Shown: positions 1-7,740 of the stretch, in pieces
How positions within the stretch are numbered: the first letter of the stretch is position 1
How the letters are laid out: each line of letters opens with the position of its first letter
Notes under the pieces: generated by a model
What the model was told of the DNA's origin: nothing
Seen by the model: the letters and a program-made list of their open reading frames with translations, nothing else
Database searches by the model: none
From: Rhizobium phaseoli
Lineage (GTDB): Bacteria > Pseudomonadota > Alphaproteobacteria > Rhizobiales > Rhizobiaceae
Direction: 5' to 3'
Length of the DNA: 64,000 nt
NCBI RefSeq assembly: GCF_003985125.1
Contig: NZ_ML133583.1
Location: 1-64,000, forward strand
Position numbers and translations under genes: made by a program

Positions 1-110
1 CGGCTGATGCCGAAGCGCTGGCAAAGCGCCGAGACATTCGCACCTTCGAGCCCCGCCAACCGGCAGAATTCCAAACGCTCATCCACAACTGACCTCGACC
101 GCCAAACCAT
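1..110 (-). CDS. IS481-like transposase, N-terminal fragment (cut by left edge)
   Basis: Thirty-six codons are visible, from an ATG at 110 to the window edge. The translation begins MVWRSRSVVDERLEFCRLAG and continues into a helix-turn-helix stretch ending CQRFGIS. This basic start, followed by an ALCxRFGIS-type recognition helix, is typical of the N-terminus of IS481-family DDE transposases (known family pattern). A ribosome-binding sequence, gggagg, lies just upstream. The catalytic core would lie outside the window, so whether the element is intact cannot be judged. The sequence from about 130 to 188 carries paired TGTCAG-type motifs and probably holds the end of the element. Confidence 0.7.
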   Translation of the reverse strand, partial: MVWRSRSVVDERLEFCRLAGLEGANVSALCQRFGIS

Positions 111-430
111 GCCGACCTCCCGAAAAAACATCTCGAAAGTGTCAGGCATGTCTCCGAACATCTGTCAGGTATGTATCCGGGCTTTACACTTGAGCCTGGG
201 ATCCATGAGGCGGCTGATGATGGATGCGGTGTGGATGCTCGGCTCAAGGCCGAGCACGACGGAGGGTGGGGTGGGCAGGAGAAACCCATTCACAGCGCAG
301 ACGCCGTGTCAGCGACGCTATCCGCTAGCGAAACCAGACAATGCCAGTCACGACCTAAACTGACTTGGTGAGGGCGGATGTGACAGCGTGCGGAAGAGAG
401 CGCTGTTCAGACGGCCTTTCGCTGTGTGAT
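111..430. other. Intergenic: probable IS end, then non-coding repeat DNA
   Basis: No convincing gene is seen. Positions 111 to about 188 are the upstream end of the transposase, with the motif tgtcagg occurring twice (about 138 and 163), and the minus-strand sequence starting tgtaaagc at 188 is a candidate terminal inverted repeat. The rest, up to the MOSC stop at 431, shows a short palindrome (236-256). The exact IS boundary and any target duplication cannot be fixed without the other end. Confidence 0.4.
236..256. repeat. Short palindrome, 8-bp stem
   Basis: Perfect stem tgctcggc/gccgagca around the 5-base loop tcaag. It resembles the small dispersed palindromes found between genes in Rhizobiales. 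No T-tract follows on either strand, so it is not an obvious terminator. Confidence 0.5.
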
Positions 431-1288
431 CTACCCCCGCGCACGAACCTTCAGTGCCCAGCCTTCAGGCCTCTCTTCGACAATGCGGACGGCGTCGCCG
501 ATCGTGATCCTGCCGCTGCCGCGCGGCGTGACGTTCCAGCCGAACAGCGGTCCGGGCACGCGGCGGTCGGCCGACATGCGGATGCGGCCCATGGCCGGCA
601 TCGGGTTATCCACGTCGCGTGACCCGGTCAGTTGGTCTTGCGTCGTCATGATGCAGCGCGAGCAGGGTTTGACGAGATCGAAGCGGATGCCCGCGATTTC
701 AATTGCCGCCCAGCGATCCTCCGGCCAGGCCTCGTCGGTGTCGATGACGATGTTCGGTCGGAAGCGCTCCATGCCGACGCTGCCTTCGCCGTGGACGGCG
801 AGATCGTCGTTCAGCGCCTGCAGCGAACCGGTCGTCGTCACCAGGATCTGATAGCCGTCGGTAAAGCTCACCGGCGTGCCTTCGCCGGCCCATTCGGCAT
901 TCGCCGTCCGCCGTGCCCGGCCGTCGAAAAACACCAGCCGCACCTCGCGGCCGAGCCATTCGGAAAGCTGGCGGTTGCTCTCTGCATCGGCGACGGCGGC
1001 GCTGACGGCCGATTTCCAAACGCTGACATCCATGCGGATGTCAGGCCGGGGCGGCGGTACCGATATGTCAGGCTTGCCCTGCATCAGCAGCCGAAAGGCA
1101 CCGGCCTCCGGCCGGATCTCGATGCGGGCGAGGTCCGGCAGTTCGCGCTGGGTGATGAAGTGGCCTTCAGCGTCTGTGATCATCGCCCGCCGGTCGCCGG
1201 GAAGCCCATAGGCGTCAATATCGGCGGCGGGCAGCGCGATGGCGCGAGCGCTCTTGAGCGGGTAGATGAAGAGGTCGCTGACACGCAT
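431..1288 (-). CDS. MOSC domain-containing protein
   Basis: This 285-residue protein has the MOSC N-terminal beta-barrel domain (about residues 1-120) followed by a MOSC domain (about 130-280). The hallmark is the cysteine region KPCSRC at 207-212, where the conserved Cys of MOSC proteins binds sulfur or the molybdenum cofactor. Family members, such as E. coli YcbX and the mARC proteins, are molybdoenzymes that reduce N-hydroxylated compounds; that role here is inferred from family only. The start is supported by aggag seven bases upstream of the ATG. It lies 9 bp downstream of the HD-domain gene on the same strand, so the two are probably co-transcribed. Confidence 0.9.
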   Translation of the reverse strand: MRVSDLFIYPLKSARAIALPAADIDAYGLPGDRRAMITDAEGHFITQRELPDLARIEIRPEAGAFRLLMQGKPDISVPPPRPDIRMDVSVWKSAVSAAVADAESNRQLSEWLGREVRLVFFDGRARRTANAEWAGEGTPVSFTDGYQILVTTTGSLQALNDDLAVHGEGSVGMERFRPNIVIDTDEAWPEDRWAAIEIAGIRFDLVKPCSRCIMTTQDQLTGSRDVDNPMPAMGRIRMSADRRVPGPLFGWNVTPRGSGRITIGDAVRIVEERPEGWALKVRARG

Positions 1289-1297
1289 GCCGTTCTC

Positions 1298-1942
1298 CTA
1301 AATTTCGTCCAGGAATGCCGAGAGAAAATCACGCAGACTTTTATCACGCGCAGCCGCCAGCCGGCGGCCGGTCTCGGTCTGGAACCCGTCCGCCAGTTTG
1401 AACAGCTTCGTCTGGAAATGGTCAATGGCATAACGTTTGTCGTCGAGGGGACGGTTCGTTGCCGCCGGATCGAACGGATCATAGAGCCCGGATCCCATTC
1501 GCCCGCCGATATAGAAGCAGCGTGCGACGCCGACCATGCCGATCGCGTCCAGCCGGTCGGCATCCTGCAGGATTTTCGCCTCGATCGTCTGCGGCGTCAC
1601 CCCGGCGGAGAAACTGTGAGCGGTGATGGCATGCCCCACAGCGCTGATATCCGCCGCAGTCCAGCCGAGTTCGGCCAGGATTGCCGATGCCTTTTCCGCC
1701 GCCAGCGCCGATGCCTTGGCGCGCAAGGGGGAATTCTTCTCGACCGCGACGCAGTCGTGCAGCAGCACCGCAGCGGCGAGGATGCGTCCGTCTCCGCCTT
1801 CGCCCGCATGGATGCGCATGGCATTTCTGAAGACGCGCAGGATATGGGCGAGATCGTGTGAACCGTCATCGCCTTCGGCCGCATGCGCAATCAGCGACGC
1901 AGCGAGCGTCTCATGAGGGGAGAAGGCTTCGGCCTTGAACAT
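1298..1942 (-). CDS. HD-domain phosphohydrolase
   Basis: This 214-residue HD-superfamily protein has the metal ligands His29 (SHDLAH), His62-Asp63 (LHDC) and Asp129 (DADRLDAIG). The arrangement matches the YedJ-like group of small HD hydrolases, which act on phosphate esters or nucleotides; the substrate cannot be read from sequence. No signal peptide or membrane segment is seen, so it is cytoplasmic. The sequence aggtgg precedes the ATG. It is the upstream partner of the MOSC gene, only 9 bp away. Confidence 0.88.
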   Translation of the reverse strand: MFKAEAFSPHETLAASLIAHAAEGDDGSHDLAHILRVFRNAMRIHAGEGGDGRILAAAVLLHDCVAVEKNSPLRAKASALAAEKASAILAELGWTAADISAVGHAITAHSFSAGVTPQTIEAKILQDADRLDAIGMVGVARCFYIGGRMGSGLYDPFDPAATNRPLDDKRYAIDHFQTKLFKLADGFQTETGRRLAAARDKSLRDFLSAFLDEI

Positions 1943-2087
1943 CGCGCCACCTGTTATTGGAAAAATCGTTCATCGAGCATCGAAAGCGGCTTCCGGGAAG
2001 CGGCCCGGCTACGAAGATCTGCAGAACACGGAGCCGGTTTGTAGCGGCTTGCCATGCGAGTCGCAATCATGAGAAATTCACCTGCCC

Positions 2088-3974
2088 TCAGGAGAAATTA
2101 CCGTCGCTCTTCGGCGGCATGGAGAGAAGGTGCTGCACGTCGCGAACAGGGCGCGGCGGACTGATGTGATAGCCCTGGATCTCGTCGCATTCCTCGCATT
2201 CGAGCAGCGCCAGCTGAGCGGCCGTCTCGACGCCTTCGACAGTGACGCGCATGCCGAGCGCATCACCGAGCAGGATGATTGCGCGCATGATCGCATGCGC
2301 CTCCCTATTGTCGACGATGTCGTTGACGAAGGATTTGTCGATTTTGATCTTGTCGAAGGGGAAGCTCGAGAGATAGCTCAGAGAGGAATATCCGGTGCCG
2401 AAATCGTCCATCGAGATGCGGATGCCGCGCTCCTTCAGGGCGTGCAGGATCGGCAGCACCTCGCTGAGGTTCTCCATCAGCACGCTCTCGGTGATTTCGA
2501 GTTCGAGGCGTGACGGCAATAGCGCAGCGGCGGCAAGCGCTTCGCTGACATCCTGCATCAGATCGCTGCCGCTGAATTGGATCGCCGAAACGTTGACCGA
2601 CACCTTGATGCCTTCCGGCCATTGCGCCGCATCGCTGCAAGCTTGGCGCAAAACCCAGCGGCCAATATCGACGATGAGCCCGACCTCCTCGGCAAGCGGG
2701 ATGAAATCCATCGGCGATACGCGGCCGCGGATCGGGTGGTTCCAGCGGATCAGCGCTTCGAAACCGCAGACCTGCTGCTTGGAAAGGTCGTAGAGCGGCT
2801 GGTAGTGCAGCTCGAATTCCCCCTTTTCGACGGCGGCGCGAAGATCGGCCTCGAGGGCATGGCGCAACTGCATCTGCGCTTCCATCTCGCTGGTGAAGAA
2901 GCGCTCGCGCTTGCGTCCGTCGGCTTTGGCATGCAACAGCGCCACGCCGGCATTTTTCAAAAGGATATCTGTTTCTTCACCATCCCGTGGAGCGATTGCG
3001 ATGCCCATGGAGACGCTGAGCTCCACTCTTTTTTCGCCGTGCAGGAAGGGCTCGGAAAGGGCGCGGCGGATCCGGTCGGCCAGCGCCGTCGCGCTCCGGG
3101 GCTGCCGGTTACCTGTCTGCAGGATGGCGAATTCGTCGGAACCGAGTCGCGCCACTGTATTTTCCGAGCCGGCCGAGGCTCGGATGCGCCCGGCGACCTG
3201 CTGCAGGATCTTGTCGCCAACCGATACCCCGATCGTATTGTTGATCGACTTGAAGCGGTCGAGATTGAGGTGGACCAGGGCAATCTGCTCGTCCGGCTTG
3301 CGCTCCGCCAGCGTGGCATCGACCTGCTCGCGGAAATAGATGCGATTGGGAAGATCGGTCAGGAGGTCGTGATGGGCGAGATAGGTGATGCGCTCTGCTG
3401 CCTTTCGATCCTCGGTAATGTCGGCATGGATGGCGATGTTGCTGCCGTCGGAGAGGATCGTCACTACGCTTTGGATAATGCGGCCGTCATTCATCTGCCA
3501 TTCGCGCCGGCGGATGCGGCTGCTCCCCGCCTTGGCGGAAGCAGGTCGGCCGGTTCGCCTGCCGCCTGGTGAGACGGCGCTTTCCCTGCCGCGCATTTTT
3601 TCGAGGAGCTCGGTAATCGTTGCGCCGGCGGCGATATCCTCCGGCGTCAGGCCGAAGAGTTGGTGGAAGCGGCTATTGTAGAGCGTCAGCCGCTGGTCGG
3701 CGTCGAAGACGCTGAGGCCGAGCGGCAGATTGTTGAGGACGATTTCGAAGAGTCTCTTCTGTCCGTCGAACGCCTGGCTAAGGGCCGAAAGATTACCCCT
3801 CAGAGACTGGTTTTCCTTCAGCAGCGTTTCCGCGCTTTTCTCGATTGCGTCATAGTCGCTTTCGTGGCCGCGATAGGTTGCGATCACCAGCTGCATCAGA
3901 CGCTGCGCGTCGATTGATCCATCGGCCGCGACAGCCTCTGTACATTGCCGCCAAAAGAGCGCTTCAGCTTTCAT
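2088..3974 (-). CDS. PAS-GGDEF-EAL protein, probable c-di-GMP phosphodiesterase
   Basis: This 628-residue soluble protein is built from an N-terminal helical region (1-75), a PAS domain (about 76-190), a GGDEF domain (about 196-355) and an EAL domain (about 370-620). The EAL domain keeps E406-A-L, Asn461, Glu493, the Asp523-Asp524 pair of DDFGTG, Lys544 and Glu580, so hydrolysis of cyclic di-GMP is expected. The GGDEF domain is degenerate: the signature reads GSDEF (278-282), and the metal-binding DLD motif reads NLD with the following INDxxGH changed to INNTIGV. It is therefore more likely a regulatory GTP-binding or inert domain than a cyclase (inference). There are no transmembrane segments. 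It is transcribed alone. Confidence 0.92.
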   Translation of the reverse strand: MKAEALFWRQCTEAVAADGSIDAQRLMQLVIATYRGHESDYDAIEKSAETLLKENQSLRGNLSALSQAFDGQKRLFEIVLNNLPLGLSVFDADQRLTLYNSRFHQLFGLTPEDIAAGATITELLEKMRGRESAVSPGGRRTGRPASAKAGSSRIRRREWQMNDGRIIQSVVTILSDGSNIAIHADITEDRKAAERITYLAHHDLLTDLPNRIYFREQVDATLAERKPDEQIALVHLNLDRFKSINNTIGVSVGDKILQQVAGRIRASAGSENTVARLGSDEFAILQTGNRQPRSATALADRIRRALSEPFLHGEKRVELSVSMGIAIAPRDGEETDILLKNAGVALLHAKADGRKRERFFTSEMEAQMQLRHALEADLRAAVEKGEFELHYQPLYDLSKQQVCGFEALIRWNHPIRGRVSPMDFIPLAEEVGLIVDIGRWVLRQACSDAAQWPEGIKVSVNVSAIQFSGSDLMQDVSEALAAAALLPSRLELEITESVLMENLSEVLPILHALKERGIRISMDDFGTGYSSLSYLSSFPFDKIKIDKSFVNDIVDNREAHAIMRAIILLGDALGMRVTVEGVETAAQLALLECEECDEIQGYHISPPRPVRDVQHLLSMPPKSDGNFS

Positions 3975-4382
3975 GGCAAGCGTCTTGGAGAACGGCCGTG
4001 GCCGTTCGATGATGCACGTGCCTCAAAACGCGGGCCATCAGAACCTCAAAAGACAGACATGGAATTCGATATTTACAAACGTACGGTGGTAATGCCCCAC
4101 CATTCTGGATCTGCGGGATTAATATTCGGTTGCAGTGCAGCAGCCGCACACGCGGTTTGAAACCCGCGTTTTTACATTAAAAACCGCTGAAATATCGAGG
4201 AGGCTGTCGAGGAAAAGCCGATTTGGCAGTCCTCCGTTAACGCCTGTCAATCTTCATTAATGAGAAGTTAACAACTTATTGACGCACTGCGCAAATCAGT
4301 TTAACCACCGAGTCACTCGTTATTTTCCGTTCTCGTATTGCGTACAAACACCACCGGCAAAAGGCGGTGAATGGAGGTTTGT
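3975..4382. other. Intergenic between PDE gene and EF-hand gene
   Basis: This 408-bp divergent intergenic region carries no protein I can support. It contains an orphan intrinsic terminator (4151-4173, plus strand). After about 4180 the DNA is clearly more AT-rich. A possible sigma-70-like promoter for the EF-hand gene is ttgacg at 4278, with taacca 17 bases later. The promoter is a weak assignment. Confidence 0.4.
4151..4173 (+). terminator. Orphan intrinsic terminator (possible end of a small RNA)
   Basis: A 5-bp GC stem, cgcgg/ccgcg, with loop tttgaaac is followed directly by five T residues on the plus strand. No plus-strand gene precedes it; the nearest upstream gene is read the other way from 3974. 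This suggests a short untranslated transcript starting somewhere after 3975. Confidence 0.4.
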
Positions 4383-4724
4383 ATGACCCGCACCACATCC
4401 GTTTCAGATACTTCATATGCATATCTTGCCACGCTTTCGCGGCTCGATTCCAATGGTGACGGCGTGCTCAGCCGCGGCGAACGTGCCGCCGATGAGAAGC
4501 CCGGTATCCTCAAGCAACTGCTGGAAGACGACACGACCGGCGACACGCAGCCGAAATTTTCCGGCAGCCTGATTGCGCTGATGATGGACACCCGCGACAC
4601 CGTCACGATGAGCAGCATCGCCGTTCCCTATCCATTGCAGCAGACCGCGCCGACGACCGGCGATCAATCCGACGATCTTTACCGCAATACCTACGGCCAG
4701 TTCGATTTCGACGCCGTCGCCTGA
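4383..4724 (+). CDS. Small single-EF-hand protein
   Basis: This 113-residue protein has one textbook EF-hand loop at residues 22-33 (DSNGDGVLSRGE), with Asp1, Asn3, Asp5, Gly6 and Glu12 all present, so calcium binding is likely. The rest is low in recognisable motifs. No signal peptide is visible, unlike most bacterial EF-hand proteins of this size. An in-frame ATG at 4371 is part of the ribosome-binding sequence atggagg, so the start is placed at 4383, five bases after ggagg. The gene is followed within 6 bp by the inverted-repeat element at 4730. Function is unknown; a calcium sensor or buffer is the obvious guess. Confidence 0.75.
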   Translation: MTRTTSVSDTSYAYLATLSRLDSNGDGVLSRGERAADEKPGILKQLLEDDTTGDTQPKFSGSLIALMMDTRDTVTMSSIAVPYPLQQTAPTTGDQSDDLYRNTYGQFDFDAVA

Positions 4725-4729
4725 CGGCG

Positions 4730-5007
4730 TCTAGAGCCTTTCCTGGTTAGATTGAAGCATTCTGTTGGCTCAAACGGAGTCGGATGGTCGACCGGCCGGC
4801 GCGCGTCGTAGCAAAGCTCTACGGCCAAGCCGGCCGGTCGATCAGCCGGTCCGTTTCAGCCAACCCGAAGGGCCGGGCATGTTTCCGCCAGGATCAGAGG
4901 CGATCGGCTCGGACGTACCTGGGGGGTATGCCCATCGCCAATCGCCTCTGCCCTGACGAAAACCTGCTCCGGCAGAATGCTTCAATCTAACCAGGAAAGG
5001 CTCTAGA
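4730..5007. repeat. 278-bp mosaic element with perfect 35-bp inverted repeats
   Basis: The first 35 bases (4730-4764, starting tctagagcctttcc) are the exact reverse complement of the last 35 (4973-5007). Inside are two further hairpins. One pairs about 4765-4800 with 4829-4864, an imperfect stem ending in gaccggccggc. The other pairs cagaggcgat with atcgcctctg near 4895-4955. A transcript could fold into a three-way junction. The structure resembles the RIME/MITE-like intergenic elements of Rhizobiales (established type). It has no coding capacity, and open frames within it are by-products of the palindromes. Confidence 0.85.
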
Positions 5008-5021
5008 TCCCTGTGATCTGC

Positions 5022-5047
5022 AAGCCGGCCCATTGGCCGGCTTTTTT
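5022..5047 (+). terminator. Rho-independent terminator
   Basis: The stem aagccggcc/ggccggctt around a 3-base loop is followed by a run of T. It sits after the EF-hand gene but beyond the inserted 278-bp element, and it also precedes sodC. It most likely terminates the EF-hand transcript. Confidence 0.8.
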
Positions 5048-5120
5048 GTTGGATGGTCCGCTGAGGAACACGTTCCGGGCTGACACGTTCAGAAGGACAA
5101 CCGGACGGAAGGAGATCTCC

Positions 5121-5636
5121 ATGAAAGCCATGCGCATCATCGCTGCCCTGAGCCTGCTTGCAATTGCCTTGCCGGCGAGTGCCCAGGACAAGCAAACGGC
5201 GGTCGCCAATTTCGTCGGCAAGGACGGCAAGGAAAGCGGCCGCGCCCAGCTAACGGCTGCCGCCAATGGCGGCGTCCTGATCGAAGTGGAGATATCGGGA
5301 CTGCCGGCGAATAAATGGGTGGCCTTTCATGTTCACGAGACCGGCCGCTGCGATGCGGCAACCCATCACGAATCGGCAGGCGGCCATTTCAACCCGGACT
5401 CGGCCGAGCACGGGATTCTTGCGGCCAAAGGACCCCATGCCGGCGATATGCCCAATCAATATGTCGGACAGGACGGCGTGTTGAGAGCCCAGATATTCGA
5501 CGGCATGGTCACGCTTGACGGCAAGAAGGACGGCATCCGCGGCCGCGCTTTGATGGTGCACGCCAATTCCGACGATTATCGCAGCCAGCCTTCCGGTGAC
5601 GCCGGGGAGAGGCTTGCCTGCGGCGTCATTCAATAG
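5121..5636 (+). CDS. sodC: Periplasmic Cu/Zn superoxide dismutase
   Basis: This 171-residue protein has a Sec signal peptide (about residues 1-21, ending PASAQ). It dismutates superoxide in the periplasm. The copper ligands His70, His72, bridging His89 and His147 are present, as are the zinc-site residues His97, His106 and Asp109, and Cys77 and Cys167 form the expected disulfide. The start is set by aaggagatctcc immediately upstream of ATG 5121, although the frame stays open further upstream. It is a single gene with a terminator upstream, and it converges on the MscS gene, whose stop is 28 bp away. Confidence 0.96.
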   Translation: MKAMRIIAALSLLAIALPASAQDKQTAVANFVGKDGKESGRAQLTAAANGGVLIEVEISGLPANKWVAFHVHETGRCDAATHHESAGGHFNPDSAEHGILAAKGPHAGDMPNQYVGQDGVLRAQIFDGMVTLDGKKDGIRGRALMVHANSDDYRSQPSGDAGERLACGVIQ

Positions 5637-5664
5637 GCCGACGATCGCCCCGGTCAGCCATGTT

Positions 5665-6549
5665 TCACTGCCGCGTCGGCTTTTCGGCCGCCGCGGTGCC
5701 GTTGGACCTCTTTCCCGCCGCGGAATTTGAATCGTCCCGCAAAGCGGCCGGATCGTCCTTGTCGTCGAAGGCAAGTTTTACCCGCTTCACCATGTCACGG
5801 CTGACCTGCCACCAGTCCCCCGTCTTTGCCCAGTAGCGCAGCGTCACCGATATCGTGCTGTCACCGAGGCTGTCGATGAAAACGCTGGGTGCCGGTGACG
5901 GCAGCACCCTGGGATTGCCTTTGGCAAGGCCCATCAACGTTTCCATCGCCAAATCAAGATCATCCTCACGCGAAATACTGATCTTCAGGTCGTTCTGCCG
6001 CGTAGGTTCGCGGCTGAAGTTGGTAATCGGGGTGTTCCAGAGCGTCGAATTCGGCGCCAGCCGATAGAGCCCGTCGCCGGTTCTGAGTTCTGTCGCAAAT
6101 AGCCCGATCTCGCGCACCGTGCCGGCCACGCTGCTGGTCTCGATATATTCGCCGACGCGGAATGGTCTGAGGACCAGCAGCATGATGCCGGCCGCAATAT
6201 TCTGCAGCGTCCCTTGCAGCGCCAGCCCGATCGCCAGGCCGGCTGCGCCAAGGGCGGCGATGATCGAGGCGGTCTGGACGCCGAACTGGCCGAGTACGGT
6301 AATGAACACCAGGATCAGCAGTGCATAGCGGATGACGTTGGTGAAGAAGCGCGCCAATGTCTCGTCGATACCGTGGATGAGCGACAGGCCTTCATAGGCC
6401 CAGCGGCTGACGAAGCCGGCCAGCGTCCAGCCGACGACGAGCACGATGACCGCTCCGAGAATGGAAAAGGAATATTGGACGGCGAGCGCGCTTGCCTGGC
6501 TCAGTGCCGTCCGGGTGGCAAGAAGGACGTCGGCTGCTTGTTGTTCCAT
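5665..6549 (-). CDS. Small-conductance mechanosensitive channel (MscS family)
   Basis: This 294-residue inner-membrane channel has three N-terminal transmembrane helices (about 24-45, 64-84 and 88-120). The third is the glycine/alanine-rich pore helix (AALGAAGLAIGLALQGTLQN), followed by the MscS beta domain (GEYIETSSVAGTV) and a cytoplasmic C-terminal cage, matching E. coli MscS in length and order. It releases solutes on hypo-osmotic shock. The frame is open to 6732, but the added N-terminus looks like translated upstream gene sequence, so the ATG at 6549 was chosen. The C-terminal tail (AAGKRSNGTAAAEKPTRQ) is low-complexity. Confidence 0.92.
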   Translation of the reverse strand: MEQQAADVLLATRTALSQASALAVQYSFSILGAVIVLVVGWTLAGFVSRWAYEGLSLIHGIDETLARFFTNVIRYALLILVFITVLGQFGVQTASIIAALGAAGLAIGLALQGTLQNIAAGIMLLVLRPFRVGEYIETSSVAGTVREIGLFATELRTGDGLYRLAPNSTLWNTPITNFSREPTRQNDLKISISREDDLDLAMETLMGLAKGNPRVLPSPAPSVFIDSLGDSTISVTLRYWAKTGDWWQVSRDMVKRVKLAFDDKDDPAALRDDSNSAAGKRSNGTAAAEKPTRQ

Positions 6550-6607
6550 GATTTGGCCCTGCGGATCGTGCGTGGTCGAGGGCAAGATGGAGCGGACGGC
6601 GGCAGCG

Positions 6608-7138
6608 TCAACCGCCGCCGGCGTCGTGAATGTCGAGCACGAAGGGCGCATTGCCGTCGGCATCGGCGCCGCGTCCGATGGCCCGCACGGCCGTGACCAG
6701 CCGGCCGCCGCGGCCGAGCAACGCGTCGCCAATCTCGATTAGCCGGGTATTCGGCGTCGCGAAAGGCGAGGCGGCGCGCAGCCGCCGGGCCAGCCCTTCT
6801 TCGCTCTGATCCGGTGCGAGCGACAATGCGGCGATCAAGGCGGCCGCCGGGGATCGCGACACACCCATCCAGCAATGGATGAGCAGCGGCGTCTCCTGCC
6901 GCCATGACGCGGCAAAATCGATAAGTTGGCGGACATGCGTTTCGTCAGGCGCCACGAGACCGCCGGTACCCTTGAACGCGATGTCGTTCATCGCCAGCGT
7001 CAGGTGACGCTCGGGCGCGATCACGCCCGGCCGGTGAAAGGCCTGTTCCTTGGCGATCAGGCTGATCATGTCGCGCGCCTTATGGCGCACCGCCATTTCG
7101 GCGATGCGCGACAGCGGCGAGACGATGATGACGCTCAC
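6608..7138 (-). CDS. Protein tyrosine phosphatase-like protein
   Basis: This 176-residue protein carries the cysteine-phosphatase signature HCWMGVSRS at 88-96, with catalytic Cys89 and Arg95 (CX5R). The overall pattern is that of bacterial tyrosine/dual-specificity phosphatase-like proteins that are annotated only generically. Its ATG overlaps the stop of the upstream HD gene by four bases (ATGA), so the two are translationally coupled. The natural substrate is unknown; the shared operon with a nucleotide-type HD hydrolase and YgfZ does not identify it. Confidence 0.85.
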   Translation of the reverse strand: MSVIIVSPLSRIAEMAVRHKARDMISLIAKEQAFHRPGVIAPERHLTLAMNDIAFKGTGGLVAPDETHVRQLIDFAASWRQETPLLIHCWMGVSRSPAAALIAALSLAPDQSEEGLARRLRAASPFATPNTRLIEIGDALLGRGGRLVTAVRAIGRGADADGNAPFVLDIHDAGGG

Positions 7139-7740
7139 GATCCCATCTCCCGCTCGGCCTCGATCGCCGCGAAGCGCTCGCAGAACAGCCGCTGCGCTTC
7201 GATCGCGGGCAGCGGCTCCATCATCAGCAAGTCCTTGCTGATGCCGCGCGGCTGGCCGAAGAATTTTTGCGCTTCAGCCGGTGTGAAACCGGCAAGCACC
7301 GTCGCCTCGAAATAGGCGGCAATGGTGTCGGCCTTCTTGATCCGGTCCTTGAGGTCGCGCGTGGGATGCGGCGGCAGGCCGAAGCGCAGGTGCACGGCCG
7401 CCTCCAGCCGCATTTCAACCGCCTTGTAACCGCCGCCGACCACCGATTTGAACGGCGAGATCATGTCTCCGATCACATATTCCGGCGCGTCGTGCAGCAG
7501 CGCCATCAGGCACTCCTCCGGCCGGGCATTGTTGAAGCGGCGGAAAATATCTTCGACGAGGAGACTGTGCTGCGCCACCGAAAAAGCGTGATCGCCGGAT
7601 GTCTGGCCGTTCCAGCGGGCGACGCGCGCCAATCCGTGGGCGATGTCGGCGAGTTCGACATCGAGCGGCGAGGGGTCGAGCAGGTCGAGCCTGCGCCCGG
7701 ACAGCATGCGTTGCCAGGCACGCGGAACTTTGGCCGTCAC
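7135..7740 (-). CDS. HD-domain hydrolase, YfbR/5'-nucleotidase-like
   Basis: This protein is 201 residues from the GTG at 7740, which overlaps the stop of ygfZ as GTGA. An upstream ATG at 7785 would need a 49-base overlap and is less likely. The HD pattern includes GDHAFSVAQHS (His58), LLHDAPE (His83-Asp84, Glu87) and KKADT, matching the YfbR-like group that dephosphorylates deoxynucleoside monophosphates. Substrate is inferred from family only. It is coupled at both ends, to ygfZ upstream and to the phosphatase-like gene downstream (ATGA), so the three make one translational unit. Confidence 0.85.
   Translation of the reverse strand: MTAKVPRAWQRMLSGRRLDLLDPSPLDVELADIAHGLARVARWNGQTSGDHAFSVAQHSLLVEDIFRRFNNARPEECLMALLHDAPEYVIGDMISPFKSVVGGGYKAVEMRLEAAVHLRFGLPPHPTRDLKDRIKKADTIAAYFEATVLAGFTPAEAQKFFGQPRGISKDLLMMEPLPAIEAQRLFCERFAAIEAEREMGS

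Noticed and set aside
4765..4990. Plus-strand open frames within the 278-bp repeat
   Set aside because: They arise from palindromic GC-rich repeat DNA and have no ribosome-binding site.
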